Notes: generated from the sequence alone by a model not told the origin. Shown: positions 18,307-27,198, counted from the first letter of the stretch. The stretch: 52,595 nt of DNA from CAIQJJ01 sp964606085 (GCA_964606085.1 CAZSFD010000031.1:1-52595); one strand, 5' to 3'. A program made the numbers and translations.

Positions 18307-21300
18307 ATGTACCCTGTAAATCAAGCATCTGTTATCGTTCCTCATCGCAGGAAAGGTCTGATCACCCGTTTACGACTGAACGAGTTGATCCAGGATTTGC
18401 TGGAATTCAAACTGGTTCTGGTGGTCGCCCCGCCCGGATACGGCAAAACTTCCCTGTTCGTTGATCTCGCTCGCAGCACCAATACTACCGTCTGTTGGTA
18501 TGCTGTTGACCGCACCGACGACGACATCAACCATTTCCTGGCTCATTTTGTCGCTTCTATTCGCAATACCTTTCCCCATTTCGGAGGCGATACAGAAGCG
18601 TTTCTCCAAAATGCCGCCCTACAAGCGTTGGATATTGACCTGTTTGTAACCTTGCTGGCCAACGAAATCCACAATCACATCAAACCGCATTTCGCCCTGG
18701 TTGTGGATGACTTCCACCTGGTAGATGGCAACGAACGCATCCAGGAGTTCATCAGTCGCTTCATCCAGCGAGGTGGCGAAAAATGCCGCCTGGTCTTGCT
18801 GACACGTACACAGCCATCTTTGCCCGACCTGGATTTGATGTTCGCACGGTCGCAAGTGGGAAAAGTAGGCATTGAAGACCTGGCTTTCACTCCATCAGAA
18901 ATTCAAGCGCTGATATTGCAAAATTCCGGGCAATCGCTTTCGGATGCAGATGCCACCCGCCTGATCCAGGAGAGCGGAGGCTGGATCACGGGCATGCTCC
19001 TATCCGGGCAGGCAAACTGGAAAGGGATGCAGCAGCAATTTCAAGCCGCCCGTGCTTCTGGCATCAAGCTGTATGATTACCTGGCTTGCCAGGTGCTTGA
19101 CCAGCAACCCCCCGATTTGAAAACATTCCTGCTATATTCGTCCGCCCTGGGCGAATTCACCGCTGAGTTGTGCGAGACCATTCTGAAACCGTTGGCCTAT
19201 CCCGATGGGGCTGATTGGGATAGCCTGATGGATGAGATTATCACCAGAAACCTGTTCATTTCAGTGATCGATAATGACGACCGTTGGTTGCGTTACCATC
19301 CTTTATTCCAGTCATTTCTGCTGAACGAGTTAGAGCAAAGCCACCTGGGTGCAAAACGGCAAATCCTGGTTGGGCTCGCCAACTACTATGTAGAGAAACG
19401 CGATTGGGATCATGCCTATGCGGTCTATCAGGAAATGCAAGACATCGAAGGCACGGTCAACTTGCTCGAACTGGCGGCATCGAGCCTGCTGCAGGATGGG
19501 CGTTCGACAACGCTGTCCAACTGGCTGGATCAGATACCTACATACATCCTCAACGCTCATCCAGCACTGATTTCTGCGCATGGCGCGGCGCTATTGATGT
19601 GCAACCGCATCCGGCAAGCGCTGCCATTGCTCAACCAGGCCGAGGCGTTGCAACGGGCCAACGGCGACCTGCCTGGCCTGGCGCGCACGCTGGAACGCCG
19701 CTCGGTGGCCCACCAGTTCATGGGAAATTCAGTCGCTGCCATTCAGGATGCTGATACCGTGCTGGAAATGGTTGCCCAGGGGTTGGATGCACCTGCCATC
19801 GAAGCTGGGGCGCTCAAATCCAAAGGCATCAACCACCACGACCTGGGCGATGTAGATACCGCCCTGTACAATTTACAGAAGGCCCTGGCGATCTATGCTG
19901 AACTCGACGATGAATCGAATAAGGCCAAGACTCTGATTGATTTGGGTCTTGTCTATCGGGGGCGAGGCGATTGGTCGGATGCTGAAGATGCCTACCTGCA
20001 AGCCGTAACCTACTTTCGGCAAGCCGGTGATCTGACGCGCCTGGCAAATGTTTTGAACAACCTGGGTGTACTGAACCACCATCGTGGCGACTACGAACAA
20101 GCCATCGAACTGCTGGGCCAGGCATTGGATGTAGCCCGAAAAAGCGGCTATGTGCGTATGGAGGCCTTCGTGCTGGCCAGCCTGGGCGACATTTATTTGG
20201 AGTTGAAAGCCGAGCCTACTGCCACGGCAGAATATGCGCAATCACGCCAAATGGCCCAAAAACTTGACCAGCACGCTCTGCTCTTCTATCTCGACCTGGC
20301 CGAAGCCACCCTGGCTAGCCAGGGTGGAAACAACCAGCAGGCGCTTGCCCTGATTGCATCCGCCGAAAAGCGTCTTGGGACGGATGGAGTGGATTATCAG
20401 ATCGGTCAGTGCAAACTGCAACGTGGGATCATCAGCTTGAAAACAGGCGAGACGGCGAAGGCTCAGGTCACTTTGACGGATGCCATTGGCTTGTTGGGGA
20501 ATGTGACTGGGCAGCCTGAGCCGGTTAAGGCGCAGTTCTATCTGGCTATTGCCCACCATAGGCTGGGAAACCGGGAACTGGCCCACGAGTACGCACGATC
20601 TGCATTGAGTTTCATCCGCAACGTGGAAGACCAACATCTTCTGATTTTGGTAGGGGAAGATGCGGTGCCGCTGCTGCAAGACCTGGTCTATGATTCGGAG
20701 ACCAGCGTATTGGCTGCCAATTTGTTGGCCGGGATCATGGAATTTCGGGATCGCTTACCTGCCCTTCACCGGAGAGTGCGGGGAATTGCCCCCAATGCCG
20801 CCTTTATCCCGCCACAGATGACGATTACCGCGTTGGGCTTGATGGAAGTGCGCATCGGTGAACAGGTAATCACCAATGCTGCCTGGTATTCCAGACCGCA
20901 AAAAGATATGTTCTTCTTCATCCTGGCACATCCGGATGGTGTATCCGAAAAGGCAATTGAAGCGGTTCTTTGGCCTGACACTCGTGATCCCCACAAGAAG
21001 TTTGAAAACACGCTCTACCATCTGCGCGAGAAAGTCAATTCATCAACGATCCTCCAACAGGGCAACCGCTACTATTTCAATAGAACATTGGATTACCAGT
21101 ATGACGTGGAGCGTTTTGAAGACCACGCTCGTTGGGCACAAGCTTCTACAGACCCGGATGAAAAAGCCAGGCATTATCGCCAGATGCTTACCTTGTATGG
21201 CGGACTCTATCTCCCTGAAGCCGAAGGGACCTGGTTCGATGTAGAACGCGAACGCCTGCGCCAGATTTGGTTTGAGGTCGCTCAAAACCTGGTGCAATAC

Positions 21301-21531
21301 TTGTTGGACAGGCAGGATTACGCCGAAGCCTTGAAGTGGAGCCTGTCCATTCTTGAATTAGATGACAGTGCAGAAGAAGTCCACTGCCTGGCGATGCGCG
21401 CTTACGCCGGCATGGGCAACCGGCCCGCCGTAGATCGCCAGTTCGATTGGTGCCAGCGAGCCATGCAGGAACATCATGCTATGCGACCATCCAAAGAAAC
21501 CGTGATGCTCTACCAGACACTCACCCGCTGA
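18307..21531 (+). CDS. MalT/SARP-type STAND regulator with C-terminal BTAD
   Basis: This 1074-residue regulator starts at an ATG preceded by GGGAGGA, 8 bases upstream. Residues about 36-240 form a STAND NTPase with Walker A APPGYGKTS (41-49) and Walker B LVVDDFH, as in MalT. Residues about 380-800 are TPR repeats. The C-terminal part has a winged-helix DNA-binding domain (MTITALGLMEVRIG to KVNSS), then a bacterial transcriptional activator domain (FDVERERLRQIWFEVAQ onward), as in SARP regulators. Proteins of this kind switch on genes when the TPR or NTPase part senses a ligand or peptide. A strong terminator follows directly. The genes encoding a 47-residue peptide and a DUF5317 membrane protein come next and are candidate targets or partners. 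Confidence 0.85.
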   Translation: MYPVNQASVIVPHRRKGLITRLRLNELIQDLLEFKLVLVVAPPGYGKTSLFVDLARSTNTTVCWYAVDRTDDDINHFLAHFVASIRNTFPHFGGDTEAFLQNAALQALDIDLFVTLLANEIHNHIKPHFALVVDDFHLVDGNERIQEFISRFIQRGGEKCRLVLLTRTQPSLPDLDLMFARSQVGKVGIEDLAFTPSEIQALILQNSGQSLSDADATRLIQESGGWITGMLLSGQANWKGMQQQFQAARASGIKLYDYLACQVLDQQPPDLKTFLLYSSALGEFTAELCETILKPLAYPDGADWDSLMDEIITRNLFISVIDNDDRWLRYHPLFQSFLLNELEQSHLGAKRQILVGLANYYVEKRDWDHAYAVYQEMQDIEGTVNLLELAASSLLQDGRSTTLSNWLDQIPTYILNAHPALISAHGAALLMCNRIRQALPLLNQAEALQRANGDLPGLARTLERRSVAHQFMGNSVAAIQDADTVLEMVAQGLDAPAIEAGALKSKGINHHDLGDVDTALYNLQKALAIYAELDDESNKAKTLIDLGLVYRGRGDWSDAEDAYLQAVTYFRQAGDLTRLANVLNNLGVLNHHRGDYEQAIELLGQALDVARKSGYVRMEAFVLASLGDIYLELKAEPTATAEYAQSRQMAQKLDQHALLFYLDLAEATLASQGGNNQQALALIASAEKRLGTDGVDYQIGQCKLQRGIISLKTGETAKAQVTLTDAIGLLGNVTGQPEPVKAQFYLAIAHHRLGNRELAHEYARSALSFIRNVEDQHLLILVGEDAVPLLQDLVYDSETSVLAANLLAGIMEFRDRLPALHRRVRGIAPNAAFIPPQMTITALGLMEVRIGEQVITNAAWYSRPQKDMFFFILAHPDGVSEKAIEAVLWPDTRDPHKKFENTLYHLREKVNSSTILQQGNRYYFNRTLDYQYDVERFEDHARWAQASTDPDEKARHYRQMLTLYGGLYLPEAEGTWFDVERERLRQIWFEVAQNLVQYLLDRQDYAEALKWSLSILELDDSAEEVHCLAMRAYAGMGNRPAVDRQFDWCQRAMQEHHAMRPSKETVMLYQTLTR

Positions 21532-21559
21532 TCGAACCGCCAACCCAATAACACTCAAA

Positions 21560-21591
21560 AGCCAGCCTTGCGAACCAGGGTTGGCTTTTTT
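21560..21591 (+). terminator. Intrinsic terminator after the STAND/SARP regulator
   Basis: Arms AGCCAGCCTTG and CAGGGTTGGCT pair over 11 positions, with G-T pairs, around the loop CGAAC. They run straight into six T. It lies 28 bases after the regulator's stop. Confidence 0.85.
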
Positions 21592-21717
21592 GATTCCCCA
21601 AAACGCCATTTTCTAATCTCGTTGAGGGTGACTTTGAGGACGAGTTTGAGGGTAGGGTTTGTGACAATAGGCAGCACACAGGCAAGCCCTGTACACATCA
21701 CCATCCGAGAGGAATCC

Positions 21718-21861
21718 ATGAGAACCACCGCACGTCGCATTTCCACCTTTGTTCTGGGGATCGATCCCCACTATTACCGGCTGATCCTGACCTTTCTGAC
21801 GCTCAGCATGGCCGTCATCATCGGCGGCGCTCCCGCCAACGGAGGCAACGTTACTGGATAA
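21718..21861 (+). CDS. 47-residue hydrophobic peptide
   Basis: This is a short gene with a good ribosome-binding site (GAGAGGA, 5-6 bases before the ATG). The peptide has a basic N-terminus (MRTTARR), one hydrophobic segment (LILTFLTLSMAVIIGG) and a small polar tail (APANGGNVTG). Its layout fits a single-pass membrane peptide or the precursor of an exported signal peptide. It ends 4 bases before the DUF5317 start, so the two are probably translated together. I do not recognise a family. The proximity to a large sensor-regulator makes a signalling role possible but unproven. Confidence 0.55.
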   Translation: MRTTARRISTFVLGIDPHYYRLILTFLTLSMAVIIGGAPANGGNVTG

Positions 21862-21865
21862 AACC

Positions 21866-22423
21866 ATGAAGACACCATCCATGATTTCACCCTGCACTCT
21901 GCCAAAGCTCCGTTTACGACGATTGATTTTCCTGGCCTTCATGCCGCAATACCTGTTGTTCCTCTGGCCCGCTACCAGCCCTTCGTTCCCGGCTTCCCTT
22001 GCTGCACTGACACTGGTGATTTCCCAGATCATGTTACTCACCTTCGCCTGGGCTAATCGTCGCCTGCCGGGGATGTGGCTGATGGGTCTGGGGTTGACTC
22101 TCAACTTTGCGGTCATTCTCGCCAATGGCGGTCTGATGCCGATCAGTCCGGAAACGGTGCAGATCATAGCCCCGCAGGCCGTACCCGGCTCATGGGCCAT
22201 CGGGCAGCGGCTGGGCTACACCAAAGACATCGTGCTGCCGTTGGCACAAACCCACCTGTGGCCGCTCTCCGACTGCCTAACCTTGCCAACCTGGATACCT
22301 TACCGGCTGGCCTTCAGTATCGGCGACATTCTGATTATCTGTGGCGTGTGTTGGACACTATGGCACGCCGCTTTCAAAACCAAATCCACATCACTTTCAG
22401 GAGAAAAAGATGAACCCCGCTGA
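21866..22423 (+). CDS. DUF5317-type integral membrane protein
   Basis: This 185-residue protein has about five hydrophobic segments. Its conserved core GLTLNFAVILANGGLMPISPE is typical of DUF5317 proteins, and it has a later LAFSIGDILI segment. The function of the family is unknown to me. It is encoded 4 bases after the 47-residue peptide and overlaps the next small gene by 14 bases, pointing to one operon that continues into the serine recombinase. The C-terminal tail (SGEKDEPR) is hydrophilic. Confidence 0.8.
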   Translation: MKTPSMISPCTLPKLRLRRLIFLAFMPQYLLFLWPATSPSFPASLAALTLVISQIMLLTFAWANRRLPGMWLMGLGLTLNFAVILANGGLMPISPETVQIIAPQAVPGSWAIGQRLGYTKDIVLPLAQTHLWPLSDCLTLPTWIPYRLAFSIGDILIICGVCWTLWHAAFKTKSTSLSGEKDEPR

Positions 22424-22580
22424 GAAAGAGACCGTTGAAACCTTCTGCCGCGAGTTGGCGCTTGCGCTGCGCCGCATTACCGGCAAGAAAATTGACATTG
22501 ACCCTGCCACGCTGATAAACCAATCATCGCAAGCAGAACCGCCATCCCCAGAAAATCTAGACGAAAGGAGTGATGCATGA
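22410..22580 (+). CDS. Small protein encoded just before the recombinase
   Basis: The 56-residue product begins MNPAEKETVETFCRELALAL and has an amphipathic N-terminal helix and a polar, Pro/Ser-rich tail. It has a good ribosome-binding site (CAGGAGA). Its start overlaps the DUF5317 end and its stop overlaps the recombinase ATG (ATGA). Such tight coupling suggests a real gene and perhaps an accessory to the recombinase. I recognise no family. Confidence 0.6.
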   Translation: MNPAEKETVETFCRELALALRRITGKKIDIDPATLINQSSQAEPPSPENLDERSDA

Positions 22581-24454
22581 ACGCCAACGATAAGCCTTCC
22601 GAAACCCACTGGGCACTGCCGAACTCACTTATGGAGTTGGATCAATACGTTCAGAAAACGCTGCATGATCTGACCGAAGGCGTGGATGCCGAACATGCCG
22701 CCGTTTATAGCCGTGTTTCCAGCATAGACCCCCGTTCCCACTCCTATTCGATGGAGTATCAGCCTGATCGAGCAGAAGAATACGCCAAATCAAAGGGCTG
22801 GCTGATCGCCGGCCTGTACGCCGACCCGGATCGCACCGGTCGTAATTCCAAACGTCCCGACTTGCAGCGCATGATCCGCGATATCGAAAGCGGCAAGATT
22901 ACGGTGGTTGTCATCCACCGTCTTGACCGCCTGTATCGCAATCTGGAGTCACTGCTACGCTTCCTGCGCTTTCTCAAACGCTATCGTGTGCGTCTGGTAT
23001 CGGTGACCGAGCAGATTGACACCGATAGCTGGTGGGGACGACTGGTGCTGTACGTACTGGGCGCGCTGGCCGAAATGTATGTCTGGCAAACGAGTGTGCG
23101 GGTGCGTGAGATCAAAGCCGAACTTGCCCGCAAAGGGATGCATAACGGTCAGGCTCCCTACGGTTATTGCAATGGATTGTGTTCCACCTGCACGGAGCTG
23201 AATGGCCCTGGCTATTGCCCCCAGGCCGGCAAACCTGACCGGGCTGAAAGCCAACGCGGGCATGTGCCAGTGGCGCATCCGGTGGATCAACATGCCGTCT
23301 TGCTCGCCCACACGCTTTACAGCCAGGGGATGAGCTTTCTGGAAATCGCCAGCCACCTGAACACGCATCACTTCCGTTTGCCAGATGGGTTGGAAGTCCA
23401 TTTTCGCACCAAAGGGGCCAACAACAAACGCCCTGGGCGGCCTTTCAACCGCGATAACATTCGCGAAATCATCGGCAACCCCTTTTATATTGGGATGGTC
23501 GTGCGCCACCCGAACCCACCGCTGGATATGGACGATGATCGCGCTCCTGGAATGGCAGAACCAGCAATTCCAGGGATGCGGAAGCCAGCTCGCAGAAAAA
23601 GCAACCTGGCCACCAGCCGCCGGACGGTTCTTGAAATGCACCCTGGCCGCCACCAGGGGATCGTGCCGCTCGGTCTGTGGAAGGCCAACCAGCAGGAACG
23701 CAAAGCCCGCAACAAAGCGCCCATCACCGCCAGCAAACCCATTCACGAGTACCTGCTCTCAGCCATCGGCTTCTGCTGGGAATGCCACACCTGGGATGGC
23801 CGCCAGGCGTCGCTGCATGGCGTAACAGGCAATTCCCCTGAACACCGCTACTATCGCTGTTCCACTATCCACAATGAATACAAGACTCGTCGCAAAGTTG
23901 ATCCCCAGGTATTTACCGGAGCACTGCAAAATGTGGGCATCTCTGCCGAGGAACAAACTCAGCACAAGGAATTGCTGGCCCGCCACCGCCCAACCTTGCG
24001 GCAACCCCTTCTGGAAGAGCAAATCAACCAACTGGTCGCCCAATTAGAAATCCCCACCGAATGGCATGAATTGATTCTGGCCTACTACCTGAGCGACCGC
24101 GGCATGAGCGAATTCGAGCGAAACAGCTTCAACCTGCGGCAAGAGCTTGCCCGACAGCGCGAATTGTTCAGGCGAGGTCACATCACCCAGGCTGAGTATG
24201 AGCAGGCATTCCTGATCATTGACCGCCAGTTGCAGCGTTTGCAACCATCGGCCCAACAAGAAGCCCGCGAGGTATATCCTTTGCTCAAGGATTTTCATGG
24301 CCTATGGCAGCAAATGACACTGGCAGAGCGCCGATCCATTCTGCAGGCGATGTTTGCCGGGTTGTATTTTGACTCACGGCATCAGTTGAAAAAGGCGTTG
24401 GCACACAGCCCATTTGACAAGCTGCTATTCACCAGTACCGAAACAAAAATCTGA
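22577..24454 (+). CDS. Large serine recombinase 1
   Basis: This 625-residue recombinase has an N-terminal resolvase domain with YSRVS (catalytic S48), VVVIHRLDRLYRN, and the LYVLGALAEMYV helix typical of serine integrases. The recombinase domain contains an unusual Cys-rich insert (PYGYCNGLCSTC to GPGYCPQAG, about residues 193-216) that is shared with the second recombinase. A zinc-ribbon-like part (FCWECH, YYRCS) follows, then a coiled coil (about 500-590). An ATGA overlap couples it to the 56-residue gene. The resolvase domain begins near residue 40, so the N-terminus carries about 38 extra residues. It likely integrates or excises the element, though its own attachment site was not identified. 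Confidence 0.88.
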   Translation: MNANDKPSETHWALPNSLMELDQYVQKTLHDLTEGVDAEHAAVYSRVSSIDPRSHSYSMEYQPDRAEEYAKSKGWLIAGLYADPDRTGRNSKRPDLQRMIRDIESGKITVVVIHRLDRLYRNLESLLRFLRFLKRYRVRLVSVTEQIDTDSWWGRLVLYVLGALAEMYVWQTSVRVREIKAELARKGMHNGQAPYGYCNGLCSTCTELNGPGYCPQAGKPDRAESQRGHVPVAHPVDQHAVLLAHTLYSQGMSFLEIASHLNTHHFRLPDGLEVHFRTKGANNKRPGRPFNRDNIREIIGNPFYIGMVVRHPNPPLDMDDDRAPGMAEPAIPGMRKPARRKSNLATSRRTVLEMHPGRHQGIVPLGLWKANQQERKARNKAPITASKPIHEYLLSAIGFCWECHTWDGRQASLHGVTGNSPEHRYYRCSTIHNEYKTRRKVDPQVFTGALQNVGISAEEQTQHKELLARHRPTLRQPLLEEQINQLVAQLEIPTEWHELILAYYLSDRGMSEFERNSFNLRQELARQRELFRRGHITQAEYEQAFLIIDRQLQRLQPSAQQEAREVYPLLKDFHGLWQQMTLAERRSILQAMFAGLYFDSRHQLKKALAHSPFDKLLFTSTETKI

Positions 24455-24477
24455 ACCATCACACAGGAAGGTATCCC

Positions 24478-24795
24478 ATGTCAATCCTATACGATCATTT
24501 TCTCCGAACTTTTCAGGCCCTTGAGCGGGATGAATATAGCATTCAACACGCTGATGATTTAGACCCCGAGTATTATTTTCAAGCTGCCCTGCCTGCTTTA
24601 CTTTTTGAAATTCTCAATAGCGCCCATGTTTCAACAGTCAGCCTTTACCGTGGAGCTTATCTGGAAATATTATTTGGTGGAGGCCTGGTGAGTAGACTTG
24701 AAGGTGTCCATGCCTGGAAGAAAGTTCTCAGCCGAATGCGAGAATATGCGAATGATCTCGCGGAAGCTATCCAGGAATATCAGCTCGAAAAATAA
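24478..24795 (+). CDS. Uncharacterised 105-residue protein downstream of recombinase 1
   Basis: This 105-residue protein of no recognised family has a good ribosome-binding site (CAGGAAGG) 7-8 bases before the ATG and starts 23 bases after the recombinase stop. It is soluble and helical, with an acidic first half (ERDEYSIQHADDLDPEYYFQ), a hydrophobic middle and a C-terminal amphipathic helix (MREYANDLAEAIQEYQLEK). Position suggests co-expression with recombinase 1. It could be a recombination accessory or an unrelated cargo gene. Confidence 0.55.
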   Translation: MSILYDHFLRTFQALERDEYSIQHADDLDPEYYFQAALPALLFEILNSAHVSTVSLYRGAYLEILFGGGLVSRLEGVHAWKKVLSRMREYANDLAEAIQEYQLEK

Positions 24796-24843
24796 GATCA
24801 AGTTTCCTGTAATCATTTGTACCCATAGCTGAAAGTTAAAAAC

Positions 24844-24888
24844 AACGAGCCACGACACAATACCTTATGATGTGTGTCGTGGCTCGTT
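24844..24888. repeat. Perfect 16-base-pair inverted repeat between convergent genes
   Basis: AACGAGCCACGACACA and its exact complement are separated by 13 bases, between the convergent 105-residue gene and the XRE regulator gene. There is no T-run, so it is not a classical intrinsic terminator, although a bidirectional terminator role is possible. It could also be a recombinase recognition site. Confidence 0.6.
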
Positions 24889-24994
24889 ATTAGCACAGTG
24901 TTTTGCAATTGCAACAAAAGAACAGGTAAGGAGTACGTTTCTGACCAGGCATCTGACGGCAATATCTGGACAACATCGCTATCGCGATTAGGGG

Positions 24995-25414
24995 TTACTC
25001 TTCAAAATATTTCTTTACCAACACCAAGATCGCATCTGCCACCGACTTGCGTGTGCTTGGATTCGGAATACGGGCGATTTCTTTCGCCACACTTACGGCT
25101 TCGGGGGGCAAGTTTTCGGCGCTTTCGGTGTGAATATCGAAGGATTTCAGCGTTGGCCAGCCAGCCAATTGCAGCAATTCGTTGGGGTTGATGCCAAAAT
25201 GATCGGCCAACAGGATGCAAGTATGAATTTGGGGTCGGTTGCCAGCCAACATCCGGCGAACTCCTTGATGATCCAGGCCCGAATTCAGTGAAGTTTCGCG
25301 GTAACTCTCATTGTGCTGTTCCATCAATCCCCTGATACGCGCAATCAGTGGCTTGGGGTCATAGGGTTCTTGGCGTGCATTCCGCACAGATTTGGCAATC
25401 GGCAGTTCTTCCAT
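24995..25414 (-). CDS. XRE-like regulator divergent from recombinase 2
   Basis: In this 139-residue protein, the central region (YRETSLNSGLDHQGVRRMLAG, then CILLADHFGINPNELLQLAGW) is a divergent Cro/C1-type helix-turn-helix. It is followed by the AGW motif and a helical tail (PSTRKSVADAILVLVKKYF). It is encoded divergently from recombinase 2 across about 100 bases, the usual position for a repressor controlling both itself and the integrase. AGGAGA lies just upstream of the start. It shares its layout with the XRE protein at 17805-18176. Confidence 0.72.
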   Translation of the reverse strand: MEELPIAKSVRNARQEPYDPKPLIARIRGLMEQHNESYRETSLNSGLDHQGVRRMLAGNRPQIHTCILLADHFGINPNELLQLAGWPTLKSFDIHTESAENLPPEAVSVAKEIARIPNPSTRKSVADAILVLVKKYFEE

Positions 25415-25517
25415 TGGTTCTCCTCCAATTTTGATGCGTTACAATCGTTGCCGGCGCAAAGCTCAAGCGCCAAACATCGTTTCCCTATTTTATACCAATT
25501 CAACAGGAGGCAGGCAA

Positions 25518-27158
25518 ATGCAACCAACCCCACTTCGAGCCGTTGGCTACCGACGAGTATCCTCGCAAGAGCAAACCGAAGGATACAGCCTGGAAGCCCA
25601 GGAAGTTCACATCCAGACCTATGCGGAAACGCAAGGCTGGCAACTGATCCGCATCTATACCGATGCCGGCATCTCTGCCAAGAAAGGCAGCAGTCGTCCG
25701 GCATTCGAGGAGATGCTCAAAGATGCCAGAGATGACCAGTTCGATGTCGTCGTGGTAGATAAAATTGACCGTTTCTACCGTCACCTGGGTGGATTACTCT
25801 CCACACTGGATCAACTCAACAACCACAATGTCGCTCTGGCATCGGTGCAGGAAAAGCTGGATTTCACCAGTCCCTGGGGCAAGCTCATGCTGACCGTGCT
25901 AGGTATGCTCGCGGAAATTTATATAGATAATCTCCGCCAAGAGACCAAGAAAGGCCAGCAACAACGGGCACGCAAGGGTCTCTGGGTTGGAGGTGTTCCC
26001 TTCGGGTATTGTAACGGTCTTTGTTCTAACTGTGAGCGACCCAATGGCAAGGGCTACTGTCCAAATTACGGCGGCCCAAACCAATCGGATGGCAAACTGC
26101 TGATCTTTCATCCGATTGAAAGCATCGCGGTCAAATTAGTGTTTGAGTGGTATCTGACCGGTCAGCATTCCACAGCATCCATCGCCAAGGCTCTCAGCCA
26201 ACACGTCATCACATTGCCCGATGGAACCCAGGTGCAGTTGCGCCAAAAAGGTCAAAAAGGATACAGCCAGCCAGGCGCATTTAGCAAAGACATCATTCGC
26301 GGCATCTTGGGGCGTGAATTCTACACCGGCAAATTACCCTATGTTGGGATGGATGAAAATGACAAATATCGCTCCCGCAAACCACCGATTGATGTGTACA
26401 AAGGAATCCACCCCCCGCTCATCTCTGAGGATGCCTTCGCTAAAGCCGCCGAACTTCGCCAGCTTTTGGGAAAAACAATGATGGTGAAAAATAACAGGCC
26501 TTCCCGTTCCTACCCTCTCACCGGAATCTTGAAATGTGGGTATTGTGGTGCTAATCTGCGCGGGGTTTCAAACAAGAGAAGGCCATATTACCGGGACGCA
26601 TCTGTTACAGAAGCGCTGCTTGATTGTGAGCAACCCCGGCTGCGAGCTATTCCATTGGAGACATCCATTGCAGATATTTTGAAGGTTGTATTACAATCGG
26701 GCGACACGCATCCAATTCATGCGCTTCAAGCAGAATTCCTGGCTGGAGAAGAACGGTTCAAACGAGCACGTGAGTTATATCTTTCTGGGCTTCTTGAACG
26801 CGAAGAATTCGAACGGGAAAGTACACAGTTCGAAGCTTACAAAGAAGTCTTGCAAGAAAATAATCTCCGTGCTACAATGACATTACTCGACTGTGCCAAG
26901 ACTGATTTGGAACGCTGGAGTGAACTTTTACCAACCGAACAAAAAAGACTCCTTCGACTGGTACTCGAAGGAGTCTGGGTACGACGAAACGCTATCGTTG
27001 CGGTGCAACCTACGATTGCGTTTCTGCCACTCTTTGGTGAACCAAAAAGTGGTAACTGCGGAGAGGGCGGGATTCGAACCCGCGATCCCTTTCGGGACTC
27101 ACGCTCTCCAGGCGTGCGCACTAGGCCGTACTATGCGACCTCTCCAGTTTCTGGTTGA
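25518..27158 (+). CDS. Large serine recombinase 2, C-terminus running through tRNA-Ser
   Basis: The start at 25518 is chosen because AGGAGG lies 7 bases upstream. The 546-residue protein has a resolvase domain (VGYRRVSS, catalytic S15; VVVVDKIDRFYRH; LGMLAEIYIDN), the same Cys-rich insert as recombinase 1 (PFGYCNGLCSNC to GKGYCPNYGG), a zinc ribbon (LKCGYCGANL) and a C-terminal coiled coil. The last roughly 33 codons (GIRTRDPFRDSRSPG and on) are antisense to the whole tRNA-Ser gene and are not normal protein sequence. The native C-terminus was therefore probably changed by integration. It is the likely integrase of the island. Confidence 0.87.
   Translation: MQPTPLRAVGYRRVSSQEQTEGYSLEAQEVHIQTYAETQGWQLIRIYTDAGISAKKGSSRPAFEEMLKDARDDQFDVVVVDKIDRFYRHLGGLLSTLDQLNNHNVALASVQEKLDFTSPWGKLMLTVLGMLAEIYIDNLRQETKKGQQQRARKGLWVGGVPFGYCNGLCSNCERPNGKGYCPNYGGPNQSDGKLLIFHPIESIAVKLVFEWYLTGQHSTASIAKALSQHVITLPDGTQVQLRQKGQKGYSQPGAFSKDIIRGILGREFYTGKLPYVGMDENDKYRSRKPPIDVYKGIHPPLISEDAFAKAAELRQLLGKTMMVKNNRPSRSYPLTGILKCGYCGANLRGVSNKRRPYYRDASVTEALLDCEQPRLRAIPLETSIADILKVVLQSGDTHPIHALQAEFLAGEERFKRARELYLSGLLEREEFERESTQFEAYKEVLQENNLRATMTLLDCAKTDLERWSELLPTEQKRLLRLVLEGVWVRRNAIVAVQPTIAFLPLFGEPKSGNCGEGGIRTRDPFRDSRSPGVRTRPYYATSPVSG
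27059..27145 (-). tRNA. tRNA-Ser (GGA anticodon)
   Basis: The minus strand folds as a class II tRNA. The acceptor stem is GGAGAGG with CCTCTCC and a G discriminator. The anticodon stem CACGC/GCGTG carries the loop CTGGAGA, with anticodon GGA. There is a long variable arm (TCCCGAAAGGGA), and the T arm is GCGGG-TTCGAAT-CCCGC. No CCA is encoded. Its 3' half faces the recombinase, consistent with use as an integration site. The gene is intact, so integration restored it. Confidence 0.95.
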
Positions 27159-27198
27159 GCGGGCGGGATTATACCATACGCAGTAAAGCCAACGCAGA

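Larger units (their letters stand above)
22410..27066. mobile_element. Integration module at the right end of a putative tRNA-Ser island
   Basis: This segment carries two large serine recombinase genes, small accessory genes and an XRE regulator, and it ends inside the 3' part of a tRNA-Ser gene. The DNA to the left is lower in GC and rich in defence genes; the DNA to the right is GC-rich with housekeeping genes. I infer that the right attachment site lies within 27059-27145. No second copy of the tRNA 3' end was found from position 1 to 27058, so the left end is probably outside the window and the element may include the whole defence cluster. Confidence 0.5.

Noticed and set aside
1..27058. 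Second copy of the tRNA-Ser 3' end as left attachment site
   Set aside because: I looked for the T-arm sequence and did not find it in this range, so no left boundary is claimed.
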